Below the pieces are notes generated by a model, which made no database searches, had not been told where the DNA came from, and saw nothing but the letters and a program-made list of their open reading frames with translations. The position numbers were made by a program, and so were the translations under genes. 64,000 nt of DNA, taken from the NCBI GenBank assembly GCA_022763115.1, contig JALEGJ010000063.1, forward strand, positions 1 to 64,000, given 5' to 3'. Source of the DNA: Aquisalinus sp. GTDB lineage: Bacteria; Pseudomonadota; Alphaproteobacteria; Caulobacterales; Parvularculaceae. Each line of letters opens with the position of its first letter. The stretch's first letter is position 1. This document shows, piece after piece, positions 54,397 to 63,553 of this stretch.

Positions 54397-56356
54397 GAAC
54401 CTGTCCCTTGGTGTCTGCTACTATCCTGAGCACTGGCCGGAAAGCATGTGGGCTGATGATGCAAGGCGCATGGTGGACATCGGTATCTCAAGAGTGCGCA
54501 TCGGAGAATTTGCCTGGAGCCGCATTGAGCCATCAAAAGGGGACTTCAACTGGGAGTGGCTGGACCGGGCCATGGATACTCTTGGCCAGCATGATCTTGA
54601 AGTCATACTGGGCACCCCGACAGCGACACCTCCGAAATGGCTGATTGATGCGCATCCTGATATACTGGCGTATGATGCAGAGGGGCGCCCGCGCAAGTTT
54701 GGCTCCCGACGCCACTATTGCTTTTCCTCCCTGACTTACAGGAGAGAAGCGGCAAGAATCTGCACCTTGATGGCTGAACGATATGCCGGGCATCCGGCGC
54801 TGTTTGCCTGGCAAACGGACAATGAATATGGCTGCCACGATACAACACGCAGCTGGTCCCCCGAAGCCGGAAAGGCTTTTCGGTTGTGGCTGCAAGACAA
54901 GTATCAAGGTGACGTTCACGCGCTTAACACTGCCTGGGGCACGGTATTCTGGAGCCAGGAGTACACAGACTTTTCCCAAATAGACCTGCCCAACATGACG
55001 GTAACAGAAGCAACGCCAGCTCATCTGCTGGACTTCTATCGCTTCTCGTCTGACCAGGTTGTCGCTTTCAACCGGATGCAGTGTGATATTCTTCGCGCAG
55101 CGACACCTGATAAGCCTATCATCCATAACTTCATGGGCATCTATACCGGGTTCGATCATTTCAAGGTATCGGAAGATCTCGATATCGCTTCATGGGACAG
55201 TTACCCGCTCGGATTTCTTGACGTTGCCCCTTTTCCGCTTGAAGACAAGCATACCTACATGCGGCAGGGGCATCCCGATTTCACCAGCTTTCATCATGAC
55301 CTTTATCGCGCTTGCGGAAAGGATGGCCGCTGGTGGGTCATGGAGCAGCAACCCGGCCCCGTGAACTGGGCACATCATAACCCCGCCCCCCTGCCCGGCA
55401 TGGTGCGCACCTGGAGTTGGGAAGCGTTTGCACATGGCGCTGAAACAGTCAGCTATTTCCGCTGGCGGCAGGCACCATTCGCACAGGAACAGTTTCACGC
55501 GGGGCTTAATCTTGTAAATAATGACGAGGCTCCTGCCACGCCAGAGGCGCGCCAGGTAGCTGCCGAAATATCTGAACTCGCCAATACGCCTGTTACCGGT
55601 AAGGCACAAATCGCCCTCATGTTCTCTTATGAGGCCAAGTGGCTGTTCGACATCCAACCGCAAGGCGCCTCCTGGAGTTACTGGGGCCTGGTGCTGACAT
55701 GGTATGGGGCCGCGCGTCGTCTCGGGCTTGATATTGATATCATTTCACCAGACGCAGATATCTCAGCTTACAAAATCGTCCTTGTCCCATCTTTGCCTAT
55801 ACTGCCGGACGGATTCGTGGCGCGCTTGAAGAATTCGAAAGCCCACATCATTCTTGGTCCCCGCACAGGCAGCAAGACAGAAGACGTGCAGGTTCCTGAT
55901 ACTCTTGCGCCGGGCGCCTTGCAGGAAGTTCTGCCTTTGCAAATCAGGCATTCGGAGTCCTTGCGCGACGACATCACGCTCGACGGAAAGTTCGGGGCGA
56001 GCGATGTGGGCGCAAGCCGCTGGCTGGATCATGTGGCAACTGACCTTAAGCCTGCCGCCATGAGTGACGGAACCGGCCTTTTGTTTGCGCACAACAATCT
56101 TTCCTTCTTCACGACTGTGCCTGATGGTCCCTTTATCGCGCAGCTACTCGCAGAATTATGCACAGAAAAAGGCATCGCAACCACACTCCTGCCTGAGCAT
56201 TTACGCATAAGGCGGCGTGGTGATGTCGTGTTTGCTTTCAATTACGGACCAGATGGTGCAACAATCCCCGACAATATAAGATCCGCCGATGGTGCACTGG
56301 TGTTTGGCAGTTGGGACCTGCCCGCCGCCGGCACCGCCTGTTGGCGGAGCACATAA
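54389..56356 (+). CDS. Beta-galactosidase, glycoside hydrolase family 42
   Basis: The 655-residue enzyme hydrolyses beta-galactosides. It has the GH42 start LGVCYYPEHWPESMW, RIGEFAWSRIEP, the acid/base glutamate in WQTDNEYGCHDT and the nucleophile glutamate in WVMEQQPGPVNWA. A trimerisation domain (from about residue 400, IALMFSYEAKWLFDIQPQG) and a small C-terminal beta domain follow. It has no export signal, so it acts in the cytosol. Its start overlaps the GH36 stop by eight bases, and the symporter gene follows after 15 bases, giving one operon. Confidence 0.95.
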   Translation: MPENLSLGVCYYPEHWPESMWADDARRMVDIGISRVRIGEFAWSRIEPSKGDFNWEWLDRAMDTLGQHDLEVILGTPTATPPKWLIDAHPDILAYDAEGRPRKFGSRRHYCFSSLTYRREAARICTLMAERYAGHPALFAWQTDNEYGCHDTTRSWSPEAGKAFRLWLQDKYQGDVHALNTAWGTVFWSQEYTDFSQIDLPNMTVTEATPAHLLDFYRFSSDQVVAFNRMQCDILRAATPDKPIIHNFMGIYTGFDHFKVSEDLDIASWDSYPLGFLDVAPFPLEDKHTYMRQGHPDFTSFHHDLYRACGKDGRWWVMEQQPGPVNWAHHNPAPLPGMVRTWSWEAFAHGAETVSYFRWRQAPFAQEQFHAGLNLVNNDEAPATPEARQVAAEISELANTPVTGKAQIALMFSYEAKWLFDIQPQGASWSYWGLVLTWYGAARRLGLDIDIISPDADISAYKIVLVPSLPILPDGFVARLKNSKAHIILGPRTGSKTEDVQVPDTLAPGALQEVLPLQIRHSESLRDDITLDGKFGASDVGASRWLDHVATDLKPAAMSDGTGLLFAHNNLSFFTTVPDGPFIAQLLAELCTEKGIATTLLPEHLRIRRRGDVVFAFNYGPDGATIPDNIRSADGALVFGSWDLPAAGTACWRST

Positions 56357-56371
56357 TAAGGGGAACGACCT

Positions 56372-57841
56372 ATGTCGCCAGAGGTACTGCAAGTCGGCAT
56401 TTTTGTTATCATCACAGCACTCATTGGTTTCTTTACCTGGCTGAAATGCCGTGCCCCTGACACGGTGCGCTCCGACGACCCGAATAAGGAACAGTTTCTC
56501 GCTGGCGGCGGCCTCTCATGGATATTCGTGGCTGGCTCCATTACCCTGACCAACCTTTCCACAGACCAGCTTGTCGGGATGAACGGGAACCAGATGGCCC
56601 TTCTCGCCTGGTGGGAACTGGCAGCCGTTGCAGGGCTTCTGGTGCTCGCGCTGGTCTTCCTGCCTATTTATTACAAATATCAGTGCACCACCACAACGGA
56701 GCTGCTTGAAAAACGCTATGGCGACAAGAATATACGCGCAACGATAGCTGTCCTGTTTCTGCTCGGGAATGTCTTCATCTATCTGCCAATCATGCTTTAT
56801 ACGGGCTCGCTCTTTATGCAGTCGATGTTCGGCATTGAGGCACCGATCATCATTATCTCCTTGTGCTTCGCTGTAGTTGGCGCCGCCTATGCCATACTCG
56901 GCGGATTACGCGCCGTTGCCGTTTCTGACACCTATAGCGGCGTTGGCCTTCTGGTTATGGCGGTGACAGTTGTTCTGCTTTCCTTGCAGGCTATTGATTA
57001 TGACTTTTCCGGCATCCCGGCTGAGCGCCTGACGATGATCGGCGATAATGACTCGCCAATCCCCTGGCACACTTTGCTGACCGGCATGATCTTCATCCAG
57101 ATTTTCTACTGGAGCACCAACCAGACGATTACGCAGCGCGCCATGGCTTCTCCGACTTTACGCGAAGCACAGAAAGGTGTCTTCGCGGCGGCTGGTATTC
57201 GCCTGCTGATCGTGCCAGCTATTGTGGTGATACCGGGGATCGTTTCCTATAAACTCTACGGCGATATTGGTGATGCTGCCTATGGCCGCATCGTCGGGGA
57301 TGTTCTGCCAACATGGCTCTCAGGCGCTTTTGCTGCATTTATGGCCGCTGCCGTTCTGACCAGTTTCAATAGTGTACTGAACTCCTCAACCACTCTCTAT
57401 GTGGTTGATCTCCATGAAGCCTATGTGAACAAGACCCCGAATGTGCGCCGCCTTTCCGGTGTGATTACCAGCCTGTTCGTCATTGCTGCACTGATACTTG
57501 TGCCTGTCTATTCCGGAGCAGACAGTATCATCAATCTGGTGCAACAGCTTAACGGGCTGTTGTCGATGCCAATTCTCTCGGCCTTCATCGTCAGTCTCCT
57601 GTTCCGGAATGTCGCGCCAATGTCCGCCATCCTCGGTGTGATTTTTGGTACAAGCTTTTATGGCGCACTCTCTTTCGGGTTTATGGAACTTCCGGTTGTG
57701 TCATCCTGGCACTACATCCATCAGATGCTGTTAACCCTTATACTGAGCATTACATTTGCTCTGACGATGAACCTCTTTCTGTTCAGAAAAGTCGCGCTTT
57801 ACACAGGCTTCAAGGCCTGGTTGTCAGACGAACCGGCCTGA
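56372..57841 (+). CDS. Sodium:solute symporter (SSS family), probable galactoside/galactose importer
   Basis: The 489-residue protein has about 13 membrane helices and the SSS pattern: FLAGGGLSWIFVAGSITLTN, STDQLVGMNG, YQCTTTTELLEKRYGDKN and LGGLRAVAVSDTYSGVGL. It resembles SglT-type sugar symporters. From its place directly after the two galactosidases it most likely imports galactose or galactosides with sodium. AAGGGGAA precedes the ATG. It is the last gene of the GH36-GH42 operon. Confidence 0.88.
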   Translation: MSPEVLQVGIFVIITALIGFFTWLKCRAPDTVRSDDPNKEQFLAGGGLSWIFVAGSITLTNLSTDQLVGMNGNQMALLAWWELAAVAGLLVLALVFLPIYYKYQCTTTTELLEKRYGDKNIRATIAVLFLLGNVFIYLPIMLYTGSLFMQSMFGIEAPIIIISLCFAVVGAAYAILGGLRAVAVSDTYSGVGLLVMAVTVVLLSLQAIDYDFSGIPAERLTMIGDNDSPIPWHTLLTGMIFIQIFYWSTNQTITQRAMASPTLREAQKGVFAAAGIRLLIVPAIVVIPGIVSYKLYGDIGDAAYGRIVGDVLPTWLSGAFAAFMAAAVLTSFNSVLNSSTTLYVVDLHEAYVNKTPNVRRLSGVITSLFVIAALILVPVYSGADSIINLVQQLNGLLSMPILSAFIVSLLFRNVAPMSAILGVIFGTSFYGALSFGFMELPVVSSWHYIHQMLLTLILSITFALTMNLFLFRKVALYTGFKAWLSDEPA

Positions 57842-57852
57842 TTGAGGCGAAA

Positions 57853-57868
57853 TTAAGCGTTTGCTAAC
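57853..57868 (+). promoter_or_regulatory. CtrA-like site upstream of the hybrid kinase gene
   Basis: TTAA-gcgtttg-CTAAC matches the alphaproteobacterial CtrA consensus TTAA-N7-TTAAC with one mismatch. It lies about 75 bases before the hybrid kinase start. A single near-match is weak evidence, as such sequences also occur by chance. Confidence 0.3.
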
Positions 57869-57942
57869 CATTAACATACGCTTTCGTAATCCCTTTTGCC
57901 TATGGTGCCTTCATAATCGCATTTCACAGGCTCGTATAAGCA

Positions 57943-60276
57943 ATGAGATCCATCGCGACGATAAGTATTTTGACAGCGCTTGTTGTTGTTCTGGCAAGCG
58001 TCATTCTGGTGCCGACATTTATGAGTGCCCTGCCGGCCGAAACATCGCAGCCGGTTGAGAATATCATCTACTCTTTTTGCGTCGCGCTGCTGGGGGGGTG
58101 CGCATTCTTCGTGGCGATTTCCCGCTACGGTCATAAATCAAGCAGCAAACAAATTCCACCGGCGCACAAAACACTGTCCCTGATCATGGCGCATGTGATC
58201 TTCTCTTATGAGCTTGTCCTGTTCCCGCTGGCTTTGGAAATTGGCAATCTGTACGGGAGTTGGGTACAGGCACTGGGCGGCGCAGGGATACTGACAATTC
58301 TGATCATTCTCGTCTCCTACTGGCTGGTATCGCTTGACAACCGGACAATGACTTTTAGCGACACCTTGTCAGCCAAACTGGAAAAAGCTGATCACAAACT
58401 ACTTGTAGGCGTTGTTTTTGCCAGTATTTGTCTCGCGATGATCCCCGTCATGGCAGCGATCAGCGTCCACCTGTCTACCGGGCAAAAACACACAACGGCT
58501 GGCATTTATTCCCTGACCCAGGAACTGCAGCAAACAAGCACTGTTCTTCGTACGCACGTAGAAAACAATGAACGAGAAGCGTTTGCCGAAACCCTTGGTG
58601 TTTTTGCCGGACAAAACAAGGTTCTGACGCAGCTTACAAACAAATATGCAGATCATCTCGACCTCGGCAGCAAAGCCAGATCGCCATTGCCGGGCGGCTC
58701 TGACCTGCAACAGCAGGAGCAGACCCTGATCGAACAGGCCTCTGCATGGAACAACGCCTCTACAAATGCAGAGCGGCAAGCAGCACTCGACGGGTTCCTG
58801 CATGCTGCCCTCCTCTATCAAACCCAGCTTGCAAACTCGAACAAAGCTCTGCAGGCCCGCGAGGATAAAGTGCTGGTAGAACAAAGACTTGGCCAGTTGC
58901 TGAAGATCCTGCTTAGTCCATTCATTTTCTTTGGGCTGACATTCGGCCTTATCTGGCCACTTCTGCGCCTGATCAAGGCTCAGCGTTATGGACTTGAATA
59001 TCGACGTCGTGAGGCAGAAGCTGCGATGGTTGCGAAGGAAAACTTCCTTGCCACCATGAGTCACGAATTGCGCACCCCCATGAATGGTATGCTGGGGATG
59101 TTGCGCCTGATGATGAACAGCGACCTCAACCAGCAACAGCGAGATCAGGCCGAAACGGCCCTTAATTCCGGCAATGATTTGCTCGTTATCCTGAACGATA
59201 TTCTGGACTTTACCAAACTCGAGCGTGGGCAGATGAAACTGGAAAAAGTGCCGTTCAGCCCCGCGAAACTCTCCCGGGATGTACTGCGTCTGCTGTCCAA
59301 CCAGGCGGACAGCAAAGGCATTGACCTGAAATGTTCTGTACATGCGCGCGTACCACGACAGGTTATTGGTGACCCTACACGTATTCGTCAGGTGATGATT
59401 AATCTTGTTGGCAATGCCATCAAGTTCACCCCGCAAGGCAGCGTGGAAATGAAAGTGCGTTATCGCGGGAACGACAAAGCCGGCATCCTCAAAATCAAGG
59501 TGACGGACACTGGTGTCGGCATTCCAAAATCTGCACAGGGCCGAATTTTCGAACGCTTTGCCCAGGCTGATGACACAATCACACGGAAATTCGGCGGCAC
59601 AGGCCTCGGACTTTCTATCTGCCGTCAGTTGATCGAGCTCATGGGGGGACAGATCGGTGTGAAAAGTACCGAAGGTTTCGGCAGTACGTTCTGGTTTGCC
59701 CTGCCCGTGCGACCGGCTCAGATTGAGGCAAAGCCGGTCGTCTCCGAGACACCTGAAACAGTCGAAGCCGAACCACAGCCAGAAGAAGTCATTCCTGAGA
59801 AAAAAACACGCCTGACAATTCTCGCCGCAGAAGATAATCCGGTCAATCAGCAGATTGTCACTGCTTTTGTCACTGCCGCAGGCCATGATATCACTGTTGT
59901 CGACAACGGATCAGAAGCGGTCGAAGCTGCGTATATCAAGGATTATGACGTGATCCTGATGGATGTGCAGATGCCTGTAATGGACGGTTTGCAGGCGACA
60001 AGGCGCATACGCACTTTCCAGGGCTCCCGTGGTCAAATCCCGATTGTTGCACTGACGGCCAATGCGATGGAAGGTGATCGTGAACGCTATCTCGAAGCTG
60101 GCATGACAGATTACATCTCCAAGCCGCTCAATCCGGAAAAACTTTCAGAGGTGCTGACCCGCATTCTGCACGGAGATACCTTTGATCAGATGACAGATAT
60201 CCAGGCGGCGACAGATTGCGCCGAAGTAACGGAAGAGGCAGAAGATGCAGACGAGTCAGCGCAAGCAACCGCCTGA
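57943..60276 (+). CDS. Hybrid sensor histidine kinase with C-terminal receiver
   Basis: The 777-residue protein has four or more N-terminal membrane helices (about residues 6-28, 38-60, 78-100 and 105-128), then another pair (about 152-172 and 315-340) enclosing a helical sensor region of about 140 residues. A HisKA domain follows (FLATMSHELRTPMNGMLG), then HATPase_c (VMINLVGNAIKFTPQG, KFGGTGLGLSICRQLIELMGG). After a Pro/Glu-rich linker comes a receiver domain (about 620-740, ILAAEDNPVNQQ and the acceptor Asp in DVILMDVQMPVMDG). No HPt domain or cognate regulator is adjacent, so its phosphorelay partner is elsewhere. The C-terminal tail is acidic. It follows the galactoside operon but looks independent. 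Confidence 0.93.
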   Translation: MRSIATISILTALVVVLASVILVPTFMSALPAETSQPVENIIYSFCVALLGGCAFFVAISRYGHKSSSKQIPPAHKTLSLIMAHVIFSYELVLFPLALEIGNLYGSWVQALGGAGILTILIILVSYWLVSLDNRTMTFSDTLSAKLEKADHKLLVGVVFASICLAMIPVMAAISVHLSTGQKHTTAGIYSLTQELQQTSTVLRTHVENNEREAFAETLGVFAGQNKVLTQLTNKYADHLDLGSKARSPLPGGSDLQQQEQTLIEQASAWNNASTNAERQAALDGFLHAALLYQTQLANSNKALQAREDKVLVEQRLGQLLKILLSPFIFFGLTFGLIWPLLRLIKAQRYGLEYRRREAEAAMVAKENFLATMSHELRTPMNGMLGMLRLMMNSDLNQQQRDQAETALNSGNDLLVILNDILDFTKLERGQMKLEKVPFSPAKLSRDVLRLLSNQADSKGIDLKCSVHARVPRQVIGDPTRIRQVMINLVGNAIKFTPQGSVEMKVRYRGNDKAGILKIKVTDTGVGIPKSAQGRIFERFAQADDTITRKFGGTGLGLSICRQLIELMGGQIGVKSTEGFGSTFWFALPVRPAQIEAKPVVSETPETVEAEPQPEEVIPEKKTRLTILAAEDNPVNQQIVTAFVTAAGHDITVVDNGSEAVEAAYIKDYDVILMDVQMPVMDGLQATRRIRTFQGSRGQIPIVALTANAMEGDRERYLEAGMTDYISKPLNPEKLSEVLTRILHGDTFDQMTDIQAATDCAEVTEEAEDADESAQATA

Positions 60277-60601
60277 AACCTGCGGCACTCATTTTAACTC
60301 GCCTGGACCCCTTCAGCCTGACAGAAGCATCTGACTTACCCGACTGACCGGCGTTATGCGTCACATCAGTGCAGGCGACATATCCGAATATCATGCGTCG
60401 GCAGTTCAATCTGTGTAGCTTACTTGCACCATGCTGCTGTGCCGCTTGGGAAGCACCATTAGCAGGATCTGCCACGTTTTCGGAAAAGTTTTTCGCCCTC
60501 TCCCCCGGGTGGCCCGCGAACAGGGCTTGCAACACACCCTGCGGCGCGCGTGTGATGTTGGCTTTATGTGTGGTGCTGATGTCTTGGTGATGGATACACA
60601 T
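60128..60601 (-). CDS. Possible small protein antisense to the hybrid kinase 3' end
   Basis: A 157-codon open frame begins at the ATG at 60601 with a strong ribosome site (AGGAG, eight bases spacing). The first 110 or so codons lie in otherwise empty sequence. The product starts MCIHHQDISTTHKANITRAP and is Ala/Asn/His/Gln-rich; I do not recognise it. Its last 50 codons run antisense to the hybrid kinase, which argues against it unless the true end has shifted. A real but frameshifted short gene, or chance, are both possible. Confidence 0.35.
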   Translation of the reverse strand: MCIHHQDISTTHKANITRAPQGVLQALFAGHPGERAKNFSENVADPANGASQAAQQHGASKLHRLNCRRMIFGYVACTDVTHNAGQSGKSDASVRLKGSRRVKMSAAGFRRLLALTRLHLLPLPLLRRNLSPPGYLSSDQRYLRAECGSAPLKVFPD

Positions 60602-60870
60602 GGCGTTTGCTCCTGTGAGTGAGTTGACGATCAAGATAACCGAGGCTGGAGGGAGGCCCATAGATTCTCGGGTTTATCAATGAAAACAGGGGCTTGGGTT
60701 TCTCAGACCAGGACCATAAGTTTTTTGATTCTTGCGCTAGCCCGGTGTATCAACCCGGATTGCCTTACCAACTCTTCATCTGAATGAGGTGGCGAAGCCT
60801 TGATGCTGCCACGGTATTGCCCGGTTTGCAGCGCTCTCTCCCACCAACAGTTTACGAGAAGGGATATGCG
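60602..60870. other. Intergenic stretch without recognisable gene
   Basis: Together with 60277-60601, covered by the doubtful minus-strand ORF, this forms a 594-base gap between the hybrid kinase and the VWA lipoprotein. I see no tRNA, terminator with U-run or clear promoter box here. A short open extension upstream of the lipoprotein start is not protein-like. Confidence 0.5.
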
Positions 60871-62481
60871 ATGCGCTACTTCACAACCACGGCCTTGATA
60901 TCAGTTGCAGTTCTGGCACTGAACGCCTGTGAGAATACTTACCATGCGACCAAACCAGCCCCACAGCCGGTGATGGCTGAAATGGCTGTGGCGGATATGG
61001 CAAGCCCGATGGAAATGCAACGCTCACGTCTGATGTTACAACAGGAATATGAGCGCATTACAGAGCAATATGAGAAAACTGATCCGAACCCGGTAAAACT
61101 GGCAGCGCTTGAACCGGTTTCCACCTTTTCTTCCGATGTCGACACAACTGCCTATGCGGTGATGCGGCGCTATATTCGCCAGAATAATGCTCTTCCGCCT
61201 TCAGACTCCGTGCGAATTGAAGAGTATGTAAACTACTTCGACTACGATTATAAACTGCCTGAAAGCGCGGCCGAGCCTTTCACGCCCACTATATGGGTTA
61301 CACCTGCGCCCTGGCGCGATGGCGCAAAGCTGATGCATATCGGCGTCAAGGGTTTTGATCTGCAACCGGTTGAAGAGCCAGACGCCAATATTGTCCTGTT
61401 GCTAGATGTTTCCGGTTCAATGGAAGCACAAAACAAGCTGCCTCTGGTCAAGAAATCCGTCAACCTCATGCTTGACCAGATGGATGACAACGACACTATC
61501 TCAATCGTCGTTTACGCCGGTGCTGCAGGTGTTGTGCTGGAGCCGACACCGGCATCCGAGAAGAGCAAGATACGACGCGCCTTGAACAATCTCTCTGCCG
61601 GGGGGTCAACAGCCGGCGGCGAAGGTCTTGCCCTTGCCTATGACCTCGCACAGGAGAACTTCGCGGATGACAAAATCAACCGGATTATTCTTGCCACAGA
61701 TGGAGACTTTAATGTGGGCGTCGTTGATGCTGACAGTCTGGAAGATTATGTTACCCGCCAGCGCGACAGCGGCATTTATCTTACCGTGCTTGGCTTTGGC
61801 GATAGTAATTATAATGATGTTATTGCCCAGCGCCTCGCCCAGAACGGCAATGGCACCGCAGCCTATATTGATACGCTGGAGGAAGCGCGGAAGGTGCTGG
61901 TGCGCGAATTCCGGTCCACGGTATTTCCGATTGCCCGCGACCTGAAATTCCAGGTTGAATTCAACCCCGCAGTCGTCGCCGAGTACCGATTGATTGGCTA
62001 TGAAACACGCCTCCTTAATACGGAGGACTTCAACAATGATGCAGTTGATGCTGGCGACATTGGCGCCGGTCATACGGTAACAGCGCTTTATGAGATCGTT
62101 ACTGTGGATTCTGATGCCAGATTGATAGACCCTTTGCGTTATCAAGAGGCAGTGGAAGCATCTGGCTCGACGGATGAGTTCGCCTTTGTAAAGCTGCGCT
62201 ATAAACTTCCCCATGAAGATCAAAGCAACCTTTTGACAGTGCCGGTTCAGGTTCACAATCAGTATGATGATCTTGACCGTGCCCCGCGTGACGCGCGCTT
62301 TGCCGCGGCTGTCGCTGCCTATGGTCAGAAACTGCAACGAGCCGGACATACTGACGGTTTTGATTGGGGAGATATCATTGCTTTGGCGCAAGATGCGCGC
62401 GGGAGCGATCCTTACGGGCAACGCGCAGAATTTGTTCAGCTTGTGCGAGCCGCAGAAAGCGCTGCTGCTAACTCCCGGTAA
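60871..62481 (+). CDS. yfbK: YfbK-like von Willebrand factor A lipoprotein
   Basis: The 536-residue protein begins with a lipoprotein signal (LISVAVLALNAC; acylated Cys near residue 18). The YfbK N-terminal region follows (STFSSDVDTTAYAVMRRYI and DSVRIEEYVNYFDYDY), then a VWA domain with the MIDAS motif VLLLDVSGSMEAQNKL and LATDGDFNVGV, and a C-terminal DUF3520-type region (FAAAVAAYGQKL, then WGDIIALAQDARG). It is anchored to a membrane facing the periplasm and probably binds a protein partner through metal. The ATG at 60871 has AAGGGA upstream and was chosen over an ATG 87 bases earlier. It converges on leuB. Confidence 0.92.
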   Translation: MRYFTTTALISVAVLALNACENTYHATKPAPQPVMAEMAVADMASPMEMQRSRLMLQQEYERITEQYEKTDPNPVKLAALEPVSTFSSDVDTTAYAVMRRYIRQNNALPPSDSVRIEEYVNYFDYDYKLPESAAEPFTPTIWVTPAPWRDGAKLMHIGVKGFDLQPVEEPDANIVLLLDVSGSMEAQNKLPLVKKSVNLMLDQMDDNDTISIVVYAGAAGVVLEPTPASEKSKIRRALNNLSAGGSTAGGEGLALAYDLAQENFADDKINRIILATDGDFNVGVVDADSLEDYVTRQRDSGIYLTVLGFGDSNYNDVIAQRLAQNGNGTAAYIDTLEEARKVLVREFRSTVFPIARDLKFQVEFNPAVVAEYRLIGYETRLLNTEDFNNDAVDAGDIGAGHTVTALYEIVTVDSDARLIDPLRYQEAVEASGSTDEFAFVKLRYKLPHEDQSNLLTVPVQVHNQYDDLDRAPRDARFAAAVAAYGQKLQRAGHTDGFDWGDIIALAQDARGSDPYGQRAEFVQLVRAAESAAANSR

Positions 62482-62506
62482 GCCTATGAGGCACGCCTAA
62501 ATTTTA

Positions 62507-63553
62507 TCAATCCGGCAATAAGCCAACGATGTGGTCCGTGAATTGCCGGGTTGAATCACTGCCCTTGATATCGGCTGTTCCGTGACCGGCTTTAATGGAC
62601 TGTTGAACAGCCTGCTCAATCGCCTGAGCTGCTTCGGGCTGTTCAAGGGAATGCCGCAGCAGCATGGCGACTGAAAGGATAGCTCCCACAGGGTTAGCCT
62701 TACCCTGCCCGGCGATATCCGGTGCCGAGCCGTGGATTGGTTCGTACAAACCGCGTGTGCCATTCCCCAGCGAGGCGGATGGCGCAAGACCGATTGAGCC
62801 GGAAAGAACAGAGGCTTCGTCGCTCAGAATGTCACCAAAGAGATTTTCTGTCAGGACGACATCATAGGCTGATGGGCACTGAATGAGTTTCATTGCCATT
62901 GCGTCAACCAGCATATGCTCAAGTTGCACATCCTGATACTCATTCTGATGCAGCTCATTGACCGCATTACGCCACAAGCGGCTTGTGGCCAGCACGTTGG
63001 CTTTATCGACAGACGTTACCTTGCCTCTGCGCCCACGGGCTGCTTCAAAAGCGATACGCGCAACGCGGACGACTTCAGCGCGGGAGTATTCGCATTTATC
63101 CTGCGCTGTATCAGCGCCTTCAATACGCTCGCCAAAATACAACCCACCTGTCAGCTCACGAACGATCAGAATATCTACACCTTCCGCAAGTTCCGGTTTG
63201 AGAGGAGACAAACCGGTCATACCTTCAAAGACCGTGATCGGGCGAAGGTTTGCATAGACATCAAGTGCCTTGCGCATGGCGAGTAGTCCTGCCTCGGGGC
63301 GAATTGGTGCGTTATCCCATTTTGGCCCGCCTACAGCGCCGAGGAAAATGGCATCTGCCGAGAGACAAGCGTCTCTTGTCTCATCCGGGAATGGTGTACC
63401 GTGACTATCGATCGCCGCACCGCCAAACGCAAATGTTTCTACGGATAGATCCAAACCGACCTTGTTCACGACAGCGTCCAGCACAATGCGCGCCGCCTCA
63501 GCTACTTCCGGGCCAACACCGTCGCCAGGTAAAAAAACCAGTTTGCTCCTCAT
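62507..63553 (-). CDS. leuB: 3-isopropylmalate dehydrogenase
   Basis: LeuB oxidatively decarboxylates 3-isopropylmalate to 2-oxoisocaproate with NAD+ in leucine synthesis. The 348-residue length is normal. Motifs are LPGDGVGPEVAEAA, FLGAVGGPKWD, RELTGGLYFGER, the substrate-binding VDAMAMKLIQCP and the family signature VLTENLFGDILSDEASVLSGSIG. Its ATG overlaps the leuD stop by four bases. leuD-leuB is a common alphaproteobacterial order. Confidence 0.97.
   Translation of the reverse strand: MRSKLVFLPGDGVGPEVAEAARIVLDAVVNKVGLDLSVETFAFGGAAIDSHGTPFPDETRDACLSADAIFLGAVGGPKWDNAPIRPEAGLLAMRKALDVYANLRPITVFEGMTGLSPLKPELAEGVDILIVRELTGGLYFGERIEGADTAQDKCEYSRAEVVRVARIAFEAARGRRGKVTSVDKANVLATSRLWRNAVNELHQNEYQDVQLEHMLVDAMAMKLIQCPSAYDVVLTENLFGDILSDEASVLSGSIGLAPSASLGNGTRGLYEPIHGSAPDIAGQGKANPVGAILSVAMLLRHSLEQPEAAQAIEQAVQQSIKAGHGTADIKGSDSTRQFTDHIVGLLPD

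Noticed and set aside
58399..59886. Long open frame (495 codons) on the minus strand
   Set aside because: It lies wholly antisense to the hybrid histidine kinase, whose domains are unmistakable. The antisense protein has a His/Gln/Phe-rich composition and no recognisable domain.
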